A DNA stretch of 64,000 nucleotides from Aldehydirespirator sp965220345 (GTDB taxonomy: Bacteria; Actinomycetota; Acidimicrobiia; Acidimicrobiales; Aldehydirespiratoraceae): NCBI GenBank assembly GCA_965220345.1, contig OZ244822.1, forward strand, positions 2,542,001 to 2,606,000, given 5' to 3'. Below the pieces are notes generated by a model. It was given only the letters and a program-made list of their open reading frames with translations. It ran no database searches and was not told the DNA's origin. Shown in pieces: positions 26,611 to 35,578 of the stretch (position 1 is its first letter; each line of letters begins with the position of its first letter). Both the position numbers and the translations under genes were made by a program.

Positions 26611-28695
26611 ATGGAGTTCTCTTCTGGCGGATTCGCGATGCGTGCGGTGCCGCCTCGGACCCGGCACCGTGCGCTCGGCAACACTCAAGTCCACCTTGAC
26701 TTCCACACTCCGCATCAAGTCGAGGCCATCGGAACGGACTTCGACCCGAAGGAGTTCGCCGACACTCTGGTTGATGCTGGCATCGACTGGGTGAACCTGT
26801 TCGCCAAATGCCATCACGGCTGGTCCTACTACCCCACTCGCGTCGGTCGCCCGCATCCGGCTTTGAGCTTCGACCTCCTCGGTGAGCAGATAGCTGCAGT
26901 GCGGGAGGCTGGCCTCGGTGTGGGCATCTACTACACCGTCGGATGGTCGGCTGCGGATCTCGGGGCTCATCCCGACTGGGCCGAAGCCAGCATCGACGGC
27001 AGCGTTCACGGCCTCAACTTTGATGCCGCAGCCGGGCTCGACGATCCCCGACCGGCCAATTCCTGGGTCTATCTCTGTCCCGACGGTGACTACCTCGACT
27101 TGATGGCCCGACAGACAGCCGAGATCGTTGCGTTCTATGATCCCGACGGGGTCTGGTTCGACATCGGTGCCACCAATGCCTGCTGGTGTTCCCGATGCCG
27201 CCGCAGGATGGCGACCGAGCGGGTTGATCCCGAAGACCTGCAAGCGGTCGAGTCTTTCAACCTGCGCCGCTGGCGGCGGGCGATGGGCGCGCTGAACTCA
27301 GCAGCAGGCGCAGGCGAACAAGGATGCCGCGTGTTCCTCAACGGCACGACGGTGCTCCACGGCAACGCTCATCACGTTGCGGACCGCGCTGGCGAGCTCA
27401 GCAAGTTCAACACTCACCAAGAACTGGAGCATCTACCGACAACGTGGGGCGGCTACGACCGATTACCACTACGTGCCCGCCACTATCACGCCAAGGACAC
27501 CGATCTGGTGGCGATGAGCGGACGATTCCACACCGACTGGGGCGAGTTCGGAGGGCATAAATCGCAGCGGGCCTTAGAGTACGAGGCCCGTTCGATGATC
27601 GCCAACGGCGCTCGCTGCTGCTTCGGCGACCAGCTCGACCCTTGCGGTCGCCTCGACGCGCAGACCTACCGTTTGCTGCGCGAGGCTTACGCAGCGATCA
27701 GCGGCCTGCTGGAGTTCGTTGAGAGCGCGAACCCAGACTCGAGGCTCGCCGTCTGCGTAAGCAGCAGCGAAGACGATGACCAGGGTCTCGCCAGAGCCCT
27801 GCTGGAAGCGCACCGCGAGTTCGTGGTCGTCGCTCCCCAGGATCTTGACCCGGCCCGCTGCGATGCGGCGGTCGTGGCCGGGCCCCTGCCCAAAACAGCC
27901 GACGCAGAGTTGGCGCGCTTCGCGGCCTGCGGCGGCCGAATTCTGGCTCTGGGCGACGCTTTGAATGCCATGTCCGAAGCGACACTCAACGAAGTTTTTG
28001 GCATCCGAGGAGTGCGTCCCAGCGCGGCTGACGGCGACTACACCGACTTCTCCGACGGACATCTAGGCACGGTCACGGCCACGACCGTCTACAACTACGA
28101 ACCCGGCCTGCGCTTCGAACTCTCGCAACGCACCCAAGTGCTGGCAAGCATCCGAGACGCTCTCTTCAACCGCACCTACCGCCGATACTTCTCACACCAG
28201 AATGCTCCTCCACAGCCCGGGCCCGGGAGCAGTCCGGCCGTTCATCGTCACGGACACTGCATAGCCGCCGCGCACCCGCTGGGCCGGATTTATTTGCGTC
28301 ACGGCGCCGAAGCGCACCGCAGCCTCCTTTGGGCGTTGTTTGACTGCGTGGACGAGCGTCCAGTGATCAGCGTTTCGGGTCTACCGCCCGGTGCCCGCGT
28401 TACCGTTATGCACCAGCCGGACCGCAGCCGCACCCTGATACACGCTCTCTACGCTCCAGTCGTGCAACGCGGCCGCGCGGTTGTGATCGACGATGTCGTA
28501 GCTATCGCAGGTGCTTCAGCAGTGGTACGCCTCGACCGTCGCGTCGTCAACGCATTCAACGGTAATAACGAAGCGCCAGTGGAACTCAAGCACCTCGCTG
28601 ACGGAGCTGTGGCATTTACGCTGCCCACAATCGACATGCACGCCGTGGTCGTGCTCCAACACGGAGAGGACAGCACCCAGCTCGCACATCAATAA
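26611..28695 (+). CDS. GHL6-type putative glycoside hydrolase
   Basis: 694 residues. The N-terminal barrel domain (about 28-330) fits the hypothetical glycosyl hydrolase 6 (GHL6) family: LDFHTPHQVEAIGTDFDP, then NLFAKCHHGWSYYPT and GVGIYYTVGWS. The middle region (about 355-460) looks like a beta-galactosidase-type flavodoxin-like domain, and the end is a small beta domain. These proteins are distant relatives of alpha-L-fucosidases. There is no signal peptide, so it would act on imported oligosaccharide. The start is ATG 26611, directly next to the GntR operator. It opens the rightward half of the island. The substrate is unproven; a fucosyl or D-arabinosyl glycoside is my inference. Confidence 0.75.
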   Translation: MEFSSGGFAMRAVPPRTRHRALGNTQVHLDFHTPHQVEAIGTDFDPKEFADTLVDAGIDWVNLFAKCHHGWSYYPTRVGRPHPALSFDLLGEQIAAVREAGLGVGIYYTVGWSAADLGAHPDWAEASIDGSVHGLNFDAAAGLDDPRPANSWVYLCPDGDYLDLMARQTAEIVAFYDPDGVWFDIGATNACWCSRCRRRMATERVDPEDLQAVESFNLRRWRRAMGALNSAAGAGEQGCRVFLNGTTVLHGNAHHVADRAGELSKFNTHQELEHLPTTWGGYDRLPLRARHYHAKDTDLVAMSGRFHTDWGEFGGHKSQRALEYEARSMIANGARCCFGDQLDPCGRLDAQTYRLLREAYAAISGLLEFVESANPDSRLAVCVSSSEDDDQGLARALLEAHREFVVVAPQDLDPARCDAAVVAGPLPKTADAELARFAACGGRILALGDALNAMSEATLNEVFGIRGVRPSAADGDYTDFSDGHLGTVTATTVYNYEPGLRFELSQRTQVLASIRDALFNRTYRRYFSHQNAPPQPGPGSSPAVHRHGHCIAAAHPLGRIYLRHGAEAHRSLLWALFDCVDERPVISVSGLPPGARVTVMHQPDRSRTLIHALYAPVVQRGRAVVIDDVVAIAGASAVVRLDRRVVNAFNGNNEAPVELKHLADGAVAFTLPTIDMHAVVVLQHGEDSTQLAHQ

Positions 28696-28727
28696 TCCGA
28701 TGAATCAATACTTATTTGCTGTAAATG

Positions 28728-28750
28728 AGCCTATGAAAGCGCTTTAGGCT
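28728..28750. promoter_or_regulatory. Inverted repeats upstream of the ABC transporter genes
   Basis: A 10-bp palindrome AAAGCGCTTT (28736-28745), typical of LacI-family operator centres, sits inside a wider AGCCTA/TAGGCT inverted repeat (28728-28750). It is in the 189-bp gap before the transporter operon. No LacI-type gene is in the window, so the regulator is elsewhere or another family uses the site. Confidence 0.5.
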
Positions 28751-28884
28751 ATATAGATCAGATGAATGATTTGAAGGCAGCTCGCACAGCGGCTACCGTA
28801 AAGAGTTGGGATAGTGCCACTAGGAGAAGCGTTACTGTGAGAAAAAGAGGCAAGAATACGGTGAACGGTCGGTGAGGAGACACA

Positions 28885-30081
28885 GTGCCCAGCCTGGTGC
28901 TTGAAGGGCTCACCAAGTCCTACGACGGTGCAACGGAGGCGGTCAGCAAAGTGACGCTGACAGTCGCCGACGGCGAGTTCCTCGTGCTGTTGGGCCCTTC
29001 GGGCTGCGGCAAGTCGACGCTTCTGCGCATGATCGCAGGGCTTGAGACGGTGACCTCCGGCGAGCTCAGCATCGACGGTCGCAGTGTCGCGAGCGTGCAT
29101 CCGCGCGACCGTGACATTGCGATGGTGTTCCAGAATTATGCTCTCTATCCGCACATGACAGTGCGCAAGAATCTGGCCTACCCACTGAAGTTGGGAGGAG
29201 TCCCCAAGTCGGAGCGCAATGCCAGAGTCGAACAGACAGCCGCCCTGCTTGAGATTGACTCCGAACTCGAACGGCGACCTGAGTCGCTGTCGGGTGGTCA
29301 GCGCCAGAGAGTGGCCATGGGTCGGGCTCTGGTGCGCGAGCCGTCGGTGTTCTTAATGGACGAACCGTTGTCGAACCTTGATGCCCGTCTGCGAATGCAG
29401 ATGCGCAGCGAAATCTCGCAGATTCAGCGGAGGCTGGCCATCACGACCATCTACGTCACCCATGATCAGGTGGAGGCCATGACCATGGCTGATCGGGTCG
29501 TTGTGATGAACAAAGGCCGCGTGCAACATATCGGAGAACCGACCGAGGTCTACGAAAATCCTGCCAACCTGTTCGTGGCTGGATTCATCGGCTCGCCTCC
29601 CATGAACTTCTTCGGAGCACGCAGTGCAGGGGATACCGTGACGGTCGCAGGCCGCGAAATCATGCCAGCTGGCACTCTGAAAACCAGCACACCAGAAGCC
29701 AGCACTTCAGCATCTGGCAGCGGTGTCGAGGTGGTCATCGGAGTCAGACCCGAACAGATCCATATCGGTGCCGCTAGCCCCGACGAATTAGCAATAACTG
29801 GAACTGTGGTCGCGGTGGAGACGCTCGGCGCAGAAACTCTGTGCCACGTCCAAGTCGATCTGCCCAACGTGACAGTCGAAGCCGGAGAAGTGACCCAAGG
29901 CGACACCGGGCTCAACTCGCTGCTGGTGCGCACACCAGGCAACCGCAGCGATCTCAGCGGCAAGGACGTGGAACTGCGCGTCGCCGTCGGCTCTCTGCAT
30001 GTTTTTGATCCCTTCAATGGGCACGCCATTAGATCGCGCAACGCCGAAACCCACAACAACCTCGAGGCTTCACAGACATGA
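28885..30081 (+). CDS. Sugar ABC transporter ATP-binding protein (MalK/UgpC type)
   Basis: 398 residues, cytoplasmic ATPase of a carbohydrate importer. Walker A is GPSGCGKST, the signature is LSGGQRQRV, Walker B is VFLMDEP, and the H-loop is YVTHDQVEAMTMADR. The C-terminal extension (about 235-390) is the MalK-type regulatory OB domain. The GTG start at 28885 follows GAGGAG by 6 bp. It is the first gene of a run that overlaps by 4 bp from gene to gene through the two permeases. It likely energises uptake of the sugar or glycoside degraded by the island. Confidence 0.96.
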   Translation: MPSLVLEGLTKSYDGATEAVSKVTLTVADGEFLVLLGPSGCGKSTLLRMIAGLETVTSGELSIDGRSVASVHPRDRDIAMVFQNYALYPHMTVRKNLAYPLKLGGVPKSERNARVEQTAALLEIDSELERRPESLSGGQRQRVAMGRALVREPSVFLMDEPLSNLDARLRMQMRSEISQIQRRLAITTIYVTHDQVEAMTMADRVVVMNKGRVQHIGEPTEVYENPANLFVAGFIGSPPMNFFGARSAGDTVTVAGREIMPAGTLKTSTPEASTSASGSGVEVVIGVRPEQIHIGAASPDELAITGTVVAVETLGAETLCHVQVDLPNVTVEAGEVTQGDTGLNSLLVRTPGNRSDLSGKDVELRVAVGSLHVFDPFNGHAIRSRNAETHNNLEASQT

Positions 30082-30998
30082 GGCCGTCTCCCGCTGTTAG
30101 CAGCGACATCGGGCGACGGCTCACTCGAAGGCCAGGCATCGCTGCCTTCGCTATCTTCTTTGGGCCACTGATCGCGTTCTACGTCGTCTTCTACTTCTTC
30201 AGCGTGGGCTTTCTGATCCGCACGAGCTTTCAGAAGGTGTCACTGTCGTTCCGCGATGCCACCAACGTCGGATTGGAGAACTATCGCCTGCTGATCGACG
30301 ACCCGCGCTTCATCGACGCAGTCCGCAACAACCTGGTGTTCGCGGCGGTCGCGATTGTTGCTGCCATGACCATCGGCTTCTTCATATCCGTGGCGCTGTG
30401 GTCGGGGGTGCGCGGCCGCGCCCTGCTCTACGCCGTCTTTTTACTTCCGACTCTGATGCCCATCGCGCTTATTGCCGCGGTCTTCCGCACGATGCTCGAG
30501 TCGCGATTCGGATCGATCAACGAGTTCCTGCGCGGTGTCGGCCTTGACGCGCTGGCGCAACGCTGGCTGATCGATCCCGATCTGGCTTATGGCGTCATCA
30601 TGGTGATGTTTATCTACCTGATCGGGCTGCCGATTCTTTATTACACATCCAACCTTTCGGTCATCAACACTTCCGCACTGGAATCAGCTGTGCTTGACGG
30701 AGCGAACCCGCTGAGGCTCATGTCGCAGATCCTGTTTCCGATCATGAGGAACACTCACAAGACCGTGACCTTGTCGACGGTACTCATGTCGTTTAGAGCT
30801 TTCGACATCGTGTTCTTCTCCACCGGCGGCGGGCCTGCGGGACGAACCGAAATCACCGGCACCTACGTCTACAACTACACGACGAGCGGCATCAAGGTCG
30901 GATTCGGTTCCGCGGCCGCTGTGCTGGTTCTGCTGGTGTCGCTGATCGTGTCGGCCGTGCAGCTGCGTATCTATCGCAGCGCTGGGAGAGCGCAATGA
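30078..30998 (+). CDS. Sugar ABC transporter permease (MalF type)
   Basis: 306 residues with six predicted membrane helices, starting after a short basic N-terminus. The EAA coupling loop is recognisable around ESAVLDGANPLRLMSQILFP. It overlaps the ATPase gene and the second permease gene by 4 bp each, so all three are one translation-coupled unit. It forms the membrane channel with the next protein. Confidence 0.94.
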   Translation: MRPSPAVSSDIGRRLTRRPGIAAFAIFFGPLIAFYVVFYFFSVGFLIRTSFQKVSLSFRDATNVGLENYRLLIDDPRFIDAVRNNLVFAAVAIVAAMTIGFFISVALWSGVRGRALLYAVFLLPTLMPIALIAAVFRTMLESRFGSINEFLRGVGLDALAQRWLIDPDLAYGVIMVMFIYLIGLPILYYTSNLSVINTSALESAVLDGANPLRLMSQILFPIMRNTHKTVTLSTVLMSFRAFDIVFFSTGGGPAGRTEITGTYVYNYTTSGIKVGFGSAAAVLVLLVSLIVSAVQLRIYRSAGRAQ

Positions 30999-31858
30999 TG
31001 CGACTAATGAGCCGTCGCCCTGCGGCCACGGACCGGAGTTTCGAGGATCGTCTCTACCGGTCGCGGTTCGACCGCACAATCATGACGACGCTGCTGATTG
31101 TCATGGCTGCGCTGTGGCTGGTCCCCATCGCATCCGCTATCGACAGGGCGCTGGTCTTCAACGGATGGCGCAACTTCTCTGAAGTGATCACTGGAGACAT
31201 CGGCGGGATAACGCTGTGGCAGACCTACTGGAACTCCTTCGCGATCGCCGCTCTCCACGCGGTCATGGTGGTCGCCGTCTCGAGCCTGGCTGGCTACGGG
31301 TTCGCCAAGTTCGAGTTCCGAGGCAAAGAGCTCATGTATTACGTGACGCTCGTGTTCTTGGCGGTGCCTGCGACCTCCGTGCTCGTCCCACTGTTCTTCA
31401 TCACCCGAGAACTTGATCTGCGTGACACTTATCTGGGGGTGGCCATGGCCGAAGCCTCCTTGACGATGCCTTTCGGCGTGCTGTTGATGCGCAACTTTGC
31501 CGACACGATTCCTGACACTTATATCGAAGCAGCCTCAATGGACGGTGCTTCGCACTTGCGGACATTCGGCGGGGTGTTTCTGCCGATGAGCAGGCCCGCC
31601 CTTTTGAGTCTGGGCAGTCTGTCGGTGATGTGGTCGCTTCAGGATTTCCTCTTCCCGGCGTTGCTTTTGAGCGATCACGGCAAGACCACCGCCGCGCAGG
31701 CCGTCTTTCGCTTCAAGGAGTATCTGGCGGTCACGCCCGATGACATTGGCAAATACAACGCCAGCCTCGTCCTGCTGGCCGTACCCGCGCTGATCGTCGT
31801 GATAGCCAGTCTGAGGTTCATCACACGCGGCCTCGCGGCAGGAGGGATCAAAGAATGA
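30995..31858 (+). CDS. Sugar ABC transporter permease (MalG type)
   Basis: 287 residues with six predicted membrane helices. The EAA loop is EAASMDGASHLRTFGGVFLP, the MalG-type signature. The C-terminus (GLAAGGIKE) is the usual end of this permease family. It pairs with the preceding permease. The dehydratase gene begins 16 bp downstream, linking uptake and catabolism in one transcript. Confidence 0.94.
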   Translation: MMRLMSRRPAATDRSFEDRLYRSRFDRTIMTTLLIVMAALWLVPIASAIDRALVFNGWRNFSEVITGDIGGITLWQTYWNSFAIAALHAVMVVAVSSLAGYGFAKFEFRGKELMYYVTLVFLAVPATSVLVPLFFITRELDLRDTYLGVAMAEASLTMPFGVLLMRNFADTIPDTYIEAASMDGASHLRTFGGVFLPMSRPALLSLGSLSVMWSLQDFLFPALLLSDHGKTTAAQAVFRFKEYLAVTPDDIGKYNASLVLLAVPALIVVIASLRFITRGLAAGGIKE

Positions 31859-31874
31859 AGTATCGGATTCCGCG

Positions 31875-33269
31875 ATGAGCGCCGAGCAGGTGATGCAAAC
31901 CTACGCTCTCAATGATGCCCGATCAGTAAGCTTGAGACCGCTGCGCGACATGGGCGGACTCACAATCTTGCGCGCCTCGGTCAGCGACATCCGCTTCCCG
32001 ACATCGGACGATCTAGGCGGATCCGACGCAATGAACCCCGCACCGGACTACTCAGCTTCTTATCTGCGGATCGAAACCGACCGCGACGGTGTCTACGGCT
32101 GCGGATTCACTTTCACGATCGGTCGCGGTGCAGACATTGTGACGACGATGCTGGAGCAGCTAGCTGGCGATCTGGTTGATCGGCGCATCGACGACATGGT
32201 CGATTTTATGTCCATTCTGCTGCACAACTTGACCCAGGACAGCCATTTGCGCTGGCTGGGCCCCGAGAAAGGTGTAACGCATCTGGCCGCCGCGGCGGTA
32301 CTCAACGCCGTTTGGGATCTCTGGTCGAGGGCTCATGGCATGCCGCTTTGGCACCTGCTGGTGACGCTCGAACCGCAGGAACTGGTGGCTTGCCTAGCTC
32401 TTCGCCACTTGAGTGACGCGCTGTCGCCCGAGGAAGCGGTAGCGATGCTCTCACAACGCCGTCACAACCACAGCGAACGCATTGACCGGCTGCGCCAATC
32501 GGGATACCCCGGCTACATCACCTCCGTCGGATGGCTGGGCTACAGCGACGACGAAGTGCGCTGCCGTGTCGAACGAGCCCTCGACGAAGGCTGGAACGCA
32601 TTCAAGCTCAAGGTCGGGCGGGATTCTTCCAGCGACCTGCGACGGCTTCGCATGGTGCGAGAAATCATCGGAGCGGAGCGCACTCTGATGGTGGATGCCA
32701 ACCAGGTGTGGGAGGTCGATGAGGCGATCGAAAGAGTGCGCTCCTTCGCTGAGCTTGGCATCCATTGGGTGGAGGAACCCACTAGCCCCGACGACATTCT
32801 GGGGCACGCAGCCATAGCTCGAGCGGCAGCACCGATGCTGGTGGCCACCGGCGAACATGCCCACAACCGCATTATGTTCAAACAGTTTCTCGCCAGCGGA
32901 GCGATCGGTGTCTGTCAGATCGACAGTTGCCGCCTCGCCAGCGTCAACGAGAACATTCCAGTGTTGTTGATGGCCAAAAAGTTCGGCGTTCCCGTTTGCC
33001 CCCACGCGGGCGGAGTCGGCTTGTGCGAACTGGTTCAGCATTTGTCGATCTTCGACTACATCGCTGTCAGCGGCGAACTCGAAGGCCGCTGGATTGAGTA
33101 TGTCGATCATCTCCATGAGATGTTCATAGATCCGGTACGAGTAGCAGCAGGCCATTACCAGCTGCCGGAAGCCCCCGGATTCAGTTCTGAGATGTCAGCG
33201 GAGGCGTTACGCGACTATCGCTACCCAGACGGCGCAGTTTGGCGGGCGCGACTAACCGCCGAGGCATGA
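31875..33269 (+). CDS. L-fuconate dehydratase-type enolase superfamily enzyme
   Basis: 464 residues. Metal ligands are in LMVDANQVW, WVEEPTSPDD and VATGEH. The KxK motif is FKLKVG, and the catalytic histidine segment is CPHAGGVGLCELVQHL. The strings GYPGYITSVGWLGYSD and FKQFLASGAIGVCQIDSCRL match L-fuconate dehydratases (FucD, ENOSF1-like) nearly throughout. The reaction is sugar acid to 2-keto-3-deoxy acid. Because L-fuconate and D-arabinonate share their stereochemistry, D-arabinonate is an equally good substrate on paper. The first 25 residues are an extension, and a later start is possible. Confidence 0.93.
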   Translation: MSAEQVMQTYALNDARSVSLRPLRDMGGLTILRASVSDIRFPTSDDLGGSDAMNPAPDYSASYLRIETDRDGVYGCGFTFTIGRGADIVTTMLEQLAGDLVDRRIDDMVDFMSILLHNLTQDSHLRWLGPEKGVTHLAAAAVLNAVWDLWSRAHGMPLWHLLVTLEPQELVACLALRHLSDALSPEEAVAMLSQRRHNHSERIDRLRQSGYPGYITSVGWLGYSDDEVRCRVERALDEGWNAFKLKVGRDSSSDLRRLRMVREIIGAERTLMVDANQVWEVDEAIERVRSFAELGIHWVEEPTSPDDILGHAAIARAAAPMLVATGEHAHNRIMFKQFLASGAIGVCQIDSCRLASVNENIPVLLMAKKFGVPVCPHAGGVGLCELVQHLSIFDYIAVSGELEGRWIEYVDHLHEMFIDPVRVAAGHYQLPEAPGFSSEMSAEALRDYRYPDGAVWRARLTAEA

Positions 33270-34165
33270 GAGACACCTCGGAGTCGTCGGCTACGGCGGT
33301 GTTAGCCGCAGAGCCGACCTCGTTCGCCGCCCTTGCGGTAGTAGACGCACATGTGCATCTCTGGGACACAACGCTGCTGCGTTATGACTGGCTTGAGCAC
33401 GGATCAGCCTCAACACTGCCCCGAATCGCCGACAGTTCACTGTTCGCCTCAGCATCTGCTGAGCTGAGCGATGAGGCGACTGTTGTCGCAGCGGTTGTCG
33501 TGCAAGCCGAATGCCATCCAGATCAAGCTCGTGATGAACTTAATCTGATTCTGGCAGCACGCGCCGCTGGTGCCCCCGTGGCTGGCATCGTGGCTTACGC
33601 CGGTTTGGAGAAAGCAACGGCGGCACAGGCACTGGAGCATTTGGCGACTTTGCCAGAAGTGCGCGGCGTGCGGTGCAACATTCAAGACACCGAACCCGGT
33701 TTCTGTAAGCGCCTAGCACCGGGGGTTTCGCTGCTCACCGATTACGGGCTGAGCTTCGACATCTGCGTTAGGCAACATCAACTACGAGAGGTGATCGAAC
33801 TCGTGGACGCTGCACCACGCACCTCTTTCGTGCTTGACCATCTCGGCAAACCCGCTGTCGGTGCCGCTTCTCAACAATGGCAGCACGACATCGCCGAGCT
33901 GGCCGAAAGGCCAGGGGTCTGCTGCAAGCTGTCGGGACTCGGCACCGAAGCACCCACTGGCTGGTCATCCGCCGATGTGGCACCCTATCTGCGCCACGCC
34001 ATCGATGTCTTCGGCCCGCAGCGTGTCATGTTCGGAAGCGACTGGCCCGTATGCACGGCCGCTGGAAGTTACGGAGGATGGATCGACACAGTTCGCTCCG
34101 TGGTTCCAGCGACGCATCACAAGGAGGTGTTCGAACAGAATGCAATCCGGTTCTACCGACTCTGA
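33266..34165 (+). CDS. Amidohydrolase-family sugar lactonase (L-fuconolactonase type)
   Basis: About 299 residues from the ATG at 33266, which overlaps the dehydratase stop (ATGA). This COG3618-type protein has VVDAHVHLWD as its metal motif, VLDHLGKP in the middle and FGSDWPVC near the C-terminus, as in L-fuconolactonase and L-rhamnonolactonase. It would open the lactone made by the aldo/keto reductase. The first 25 residues are low in complexity. Confidence 0.9.
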   Translation: MRDTSESSATAVLAAEPTSFAALAVVDAHVHLWDTTLLRYDWLEHGSASTLPRIADSSLFASASAELSDEATVVAAVVVQAECHPDQARDELNLILAARAAGAPVAGIVAYAGLEKATAAQALEHLATLPEVRGVRCNIQDTEPGFCKRLAPGVSLLTDYGLSFDICVRQHQLREVIELVDAAPRTSFVLDHLGKPAVGAASQQWQHDIAELAERPGVCCKLSGLGTEAPTGWSSADVAPYLRHAIDVFGPQRVMFGSDWPVCTAAGSYGGWIDTVRSVVPATHHKEVFEQNAIRFYRL

Positions 34166-34532
34166 AGCCATTCCCGACACCGCAGCGCACAGAGACATCG
34201 GCCGTCCCGGTGTTCGAGTCGGGCAAGTGGTACGCCTTCGCCCCGAGCACGCCGAGGAGTACATCGAACTTCATAGGGCAGTGTGGCCCGATGTGCTGAC
34301 CATGATCAGCGAATGCAACATCACCGACTATTCGATCTTCCACAGAGACGGACTGCTCTTCGCTTATTTCGTCTACGTCGGCTCAGATTGGCAGGCTGAC
34401 ACTGCCAAAATGGCAGCTGATCCGACGACTAAGCGATGGTGGGAACTGACCGATCCATGCCAGCAGCCGGTCGAGGGACACGACAGCTCTCGACCTTGGG
34501 CACCGATGACCGAAGTCTTTCATCACGACTGA
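34140..34532 (+). CDS. L-rhamnose mutarotase family protein
   Basis: 130 residues. The core VGQVVRLRPEHAEEYIELH, then VWPDVLTMISECNITDYSI and the RWWELTDPCQQP segment match the RhaM/DUF718 family, which interconverts sugar anomers. The likely start is ATG 34140, about 12 bp after an AAGGAGG, and it overlaps the lactonase 3' end by 26 bp. In sugar-acid clusters such proteins supply the beta-anomer to the dehydrogenase. The sugar is probably the same fucose-like or arabinose-like substrate. Confidence 0.9.
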   Translation: MQSGSTDSEAIPDTAAHRDIGRPGVRVGQVVRLRPEHAEEYIELHRAVWPDVLTMISECNITDYSIFHRDGLLFAYFVYVGSDWQADTAKMAADPTTKRWWELTDPCQQPVEGHDSSRPWAPMTEVFHHD

Positions 34533-34572
34533 GAAGCTCAAGCACAGCGTCGTCATCAACTAAGCTTTTGGA

Positions 34573-35568
34573 GTGACTGTCGAGCCTGTGGTATCTGCCG
34601 ACATGGACTGCCGCAACACCGACCAAGCTGGGGCATCACCCGCCGCTGCTTTCAAGCAGCCTGAAGGGTCTACCGACAGTGGTTCGGCAACCGACCGCAC
34701 CATCAGCGGGATCGTGGCGATGATCGGCGCTGGCGAGTTGGCACCCGCTAGCAAGCTGCCTCCCGAGGGCGAACTCGCGGCGCTTATGGGCGTGTCGAGA
34801 GGATCACTGCGCGAAGCAGTGCGAGTGCTGGCACATCTCGGGATCGTGGACGTACGGGTCGGAGACGGCACCTACGTCACCGATCTCGACGGTGCCACCC
34901 TGCTGCGCGGCTTCGACCTGCTCGGCGAGGTCGCCAACGAAAAGACCGCTCTCGAGATATTCGAGATCAGGCGGATCCTAGAATCGGCAGCCGCAGCCAT
35001 AGCCGCGTCCCGGATCACCGACGAGCAGCTCGAGCAGCTCGAAGCTCATCTTGACGAGTTGCGTGTCGAGAGCGACAGCGACAGGTTCGTGCGGCTAGAC
35101 ATCCAATTCCATGACATGATCGCAGCCGCAACTCACAACGTTTCACTGCGAATGCTCTGTGCATCCTTCTCGGCTCGGACGCAGCGAGCCCGACTGATGA
35201 GGGCTCAGAACTCCGGTGAGATCCTGTCCCGATCAACTATCGAACATGACGACATCTTCCACCACATCAAGGATCGAGAGCCGGTGCTTGCTGGGGCGGC
35301 TGCCATGTCGCACATCGCCAACGTGGAGCGTTGGCTACGCCACGAACTCTACAGTGGTGCCAGTGCCACCAAGGGTGACAGTACCGCCAGTGCCACCAAG
35401 GGTGACAGTACCGCCAGTGCCACCAAGGGTGACAGTGCCGCCAGTGCTGGCAACGAAGAAAGCGAAGAAGAAGACACGAGTCACGCTGCGACCGAAGACA
35501 GCAACAGCGGCGATAGCAGTTATAACGGGAAAGTCGCGGCAGCTGAGCCCGACACGGCGAACGGCTGA
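34573..35568 (+). CDS. GntR/FadR family regulator with repeat-containing tail
   Basis: 331 residues. The winged helix is at about 40-105 (LPPEGELAALMGVSRGSLRE), and the FCD domain at about 115-260 carries the metal-ligand pattern FVRLDIQFHDMI. The C-terminal 70 residues are unlike any regulator domain: three tandem copies of a 9-residue unit (SATKGDSTA), then Glu/Ser/Asp-rich sequence. It closes the rightward operon 40 bp after the mutarotase, and presumably senses a pathway sugar acid. It is convergent with the aldo/keto reductase gene. Confidence 0.92.
   Translation: MTVEPVVSADMDCRNTDQAGASPAAAFKQPEGSTDSGSATDRTISGIVAMIGAGELAPASKLPPEGELAALMGVSRGSLREAVRVLAHLGIVDVRVGDGTYVTDLDGATLLRGFDLLGEVANEKTALEIFEIRRILESAAAAIAASRITDEQLEQLEAHLDELRVESDSDRFVRLDIQFHDMIAAATHNVSLRMLCASFSARTQRARLMRAQNSGEILSRSTIEHDDIFHHIKDREPVLAGAAAMSHIANVERWLRHELYSGASATKGDSTASATKGDSTASATKGDSAASAGNEESEEEDTSHAATEDSNSGDSSYNGKVAAAEPDTANG
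35362..35442 (+). repeat. Three 27-bp tandem repeats inside the FadR-type gene
   Basis: Three near-perfect 27-bp units (one difference in the third) that keep frame and encode SATKGDSTA. Being a multiple of three, copy-number change would lengthen or shorten the tail without a frameshift. Confidence 0.95.
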
Positions 35569-35578
35569 GCCGCTGCTG

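Noticed and set aside
32451..33155. 234-codon minus-strand frame opposite the fuconate dehydratase gene
   Set aside because: A shadow of the conserved enzyme gene; no ribosome binding site or family motif.
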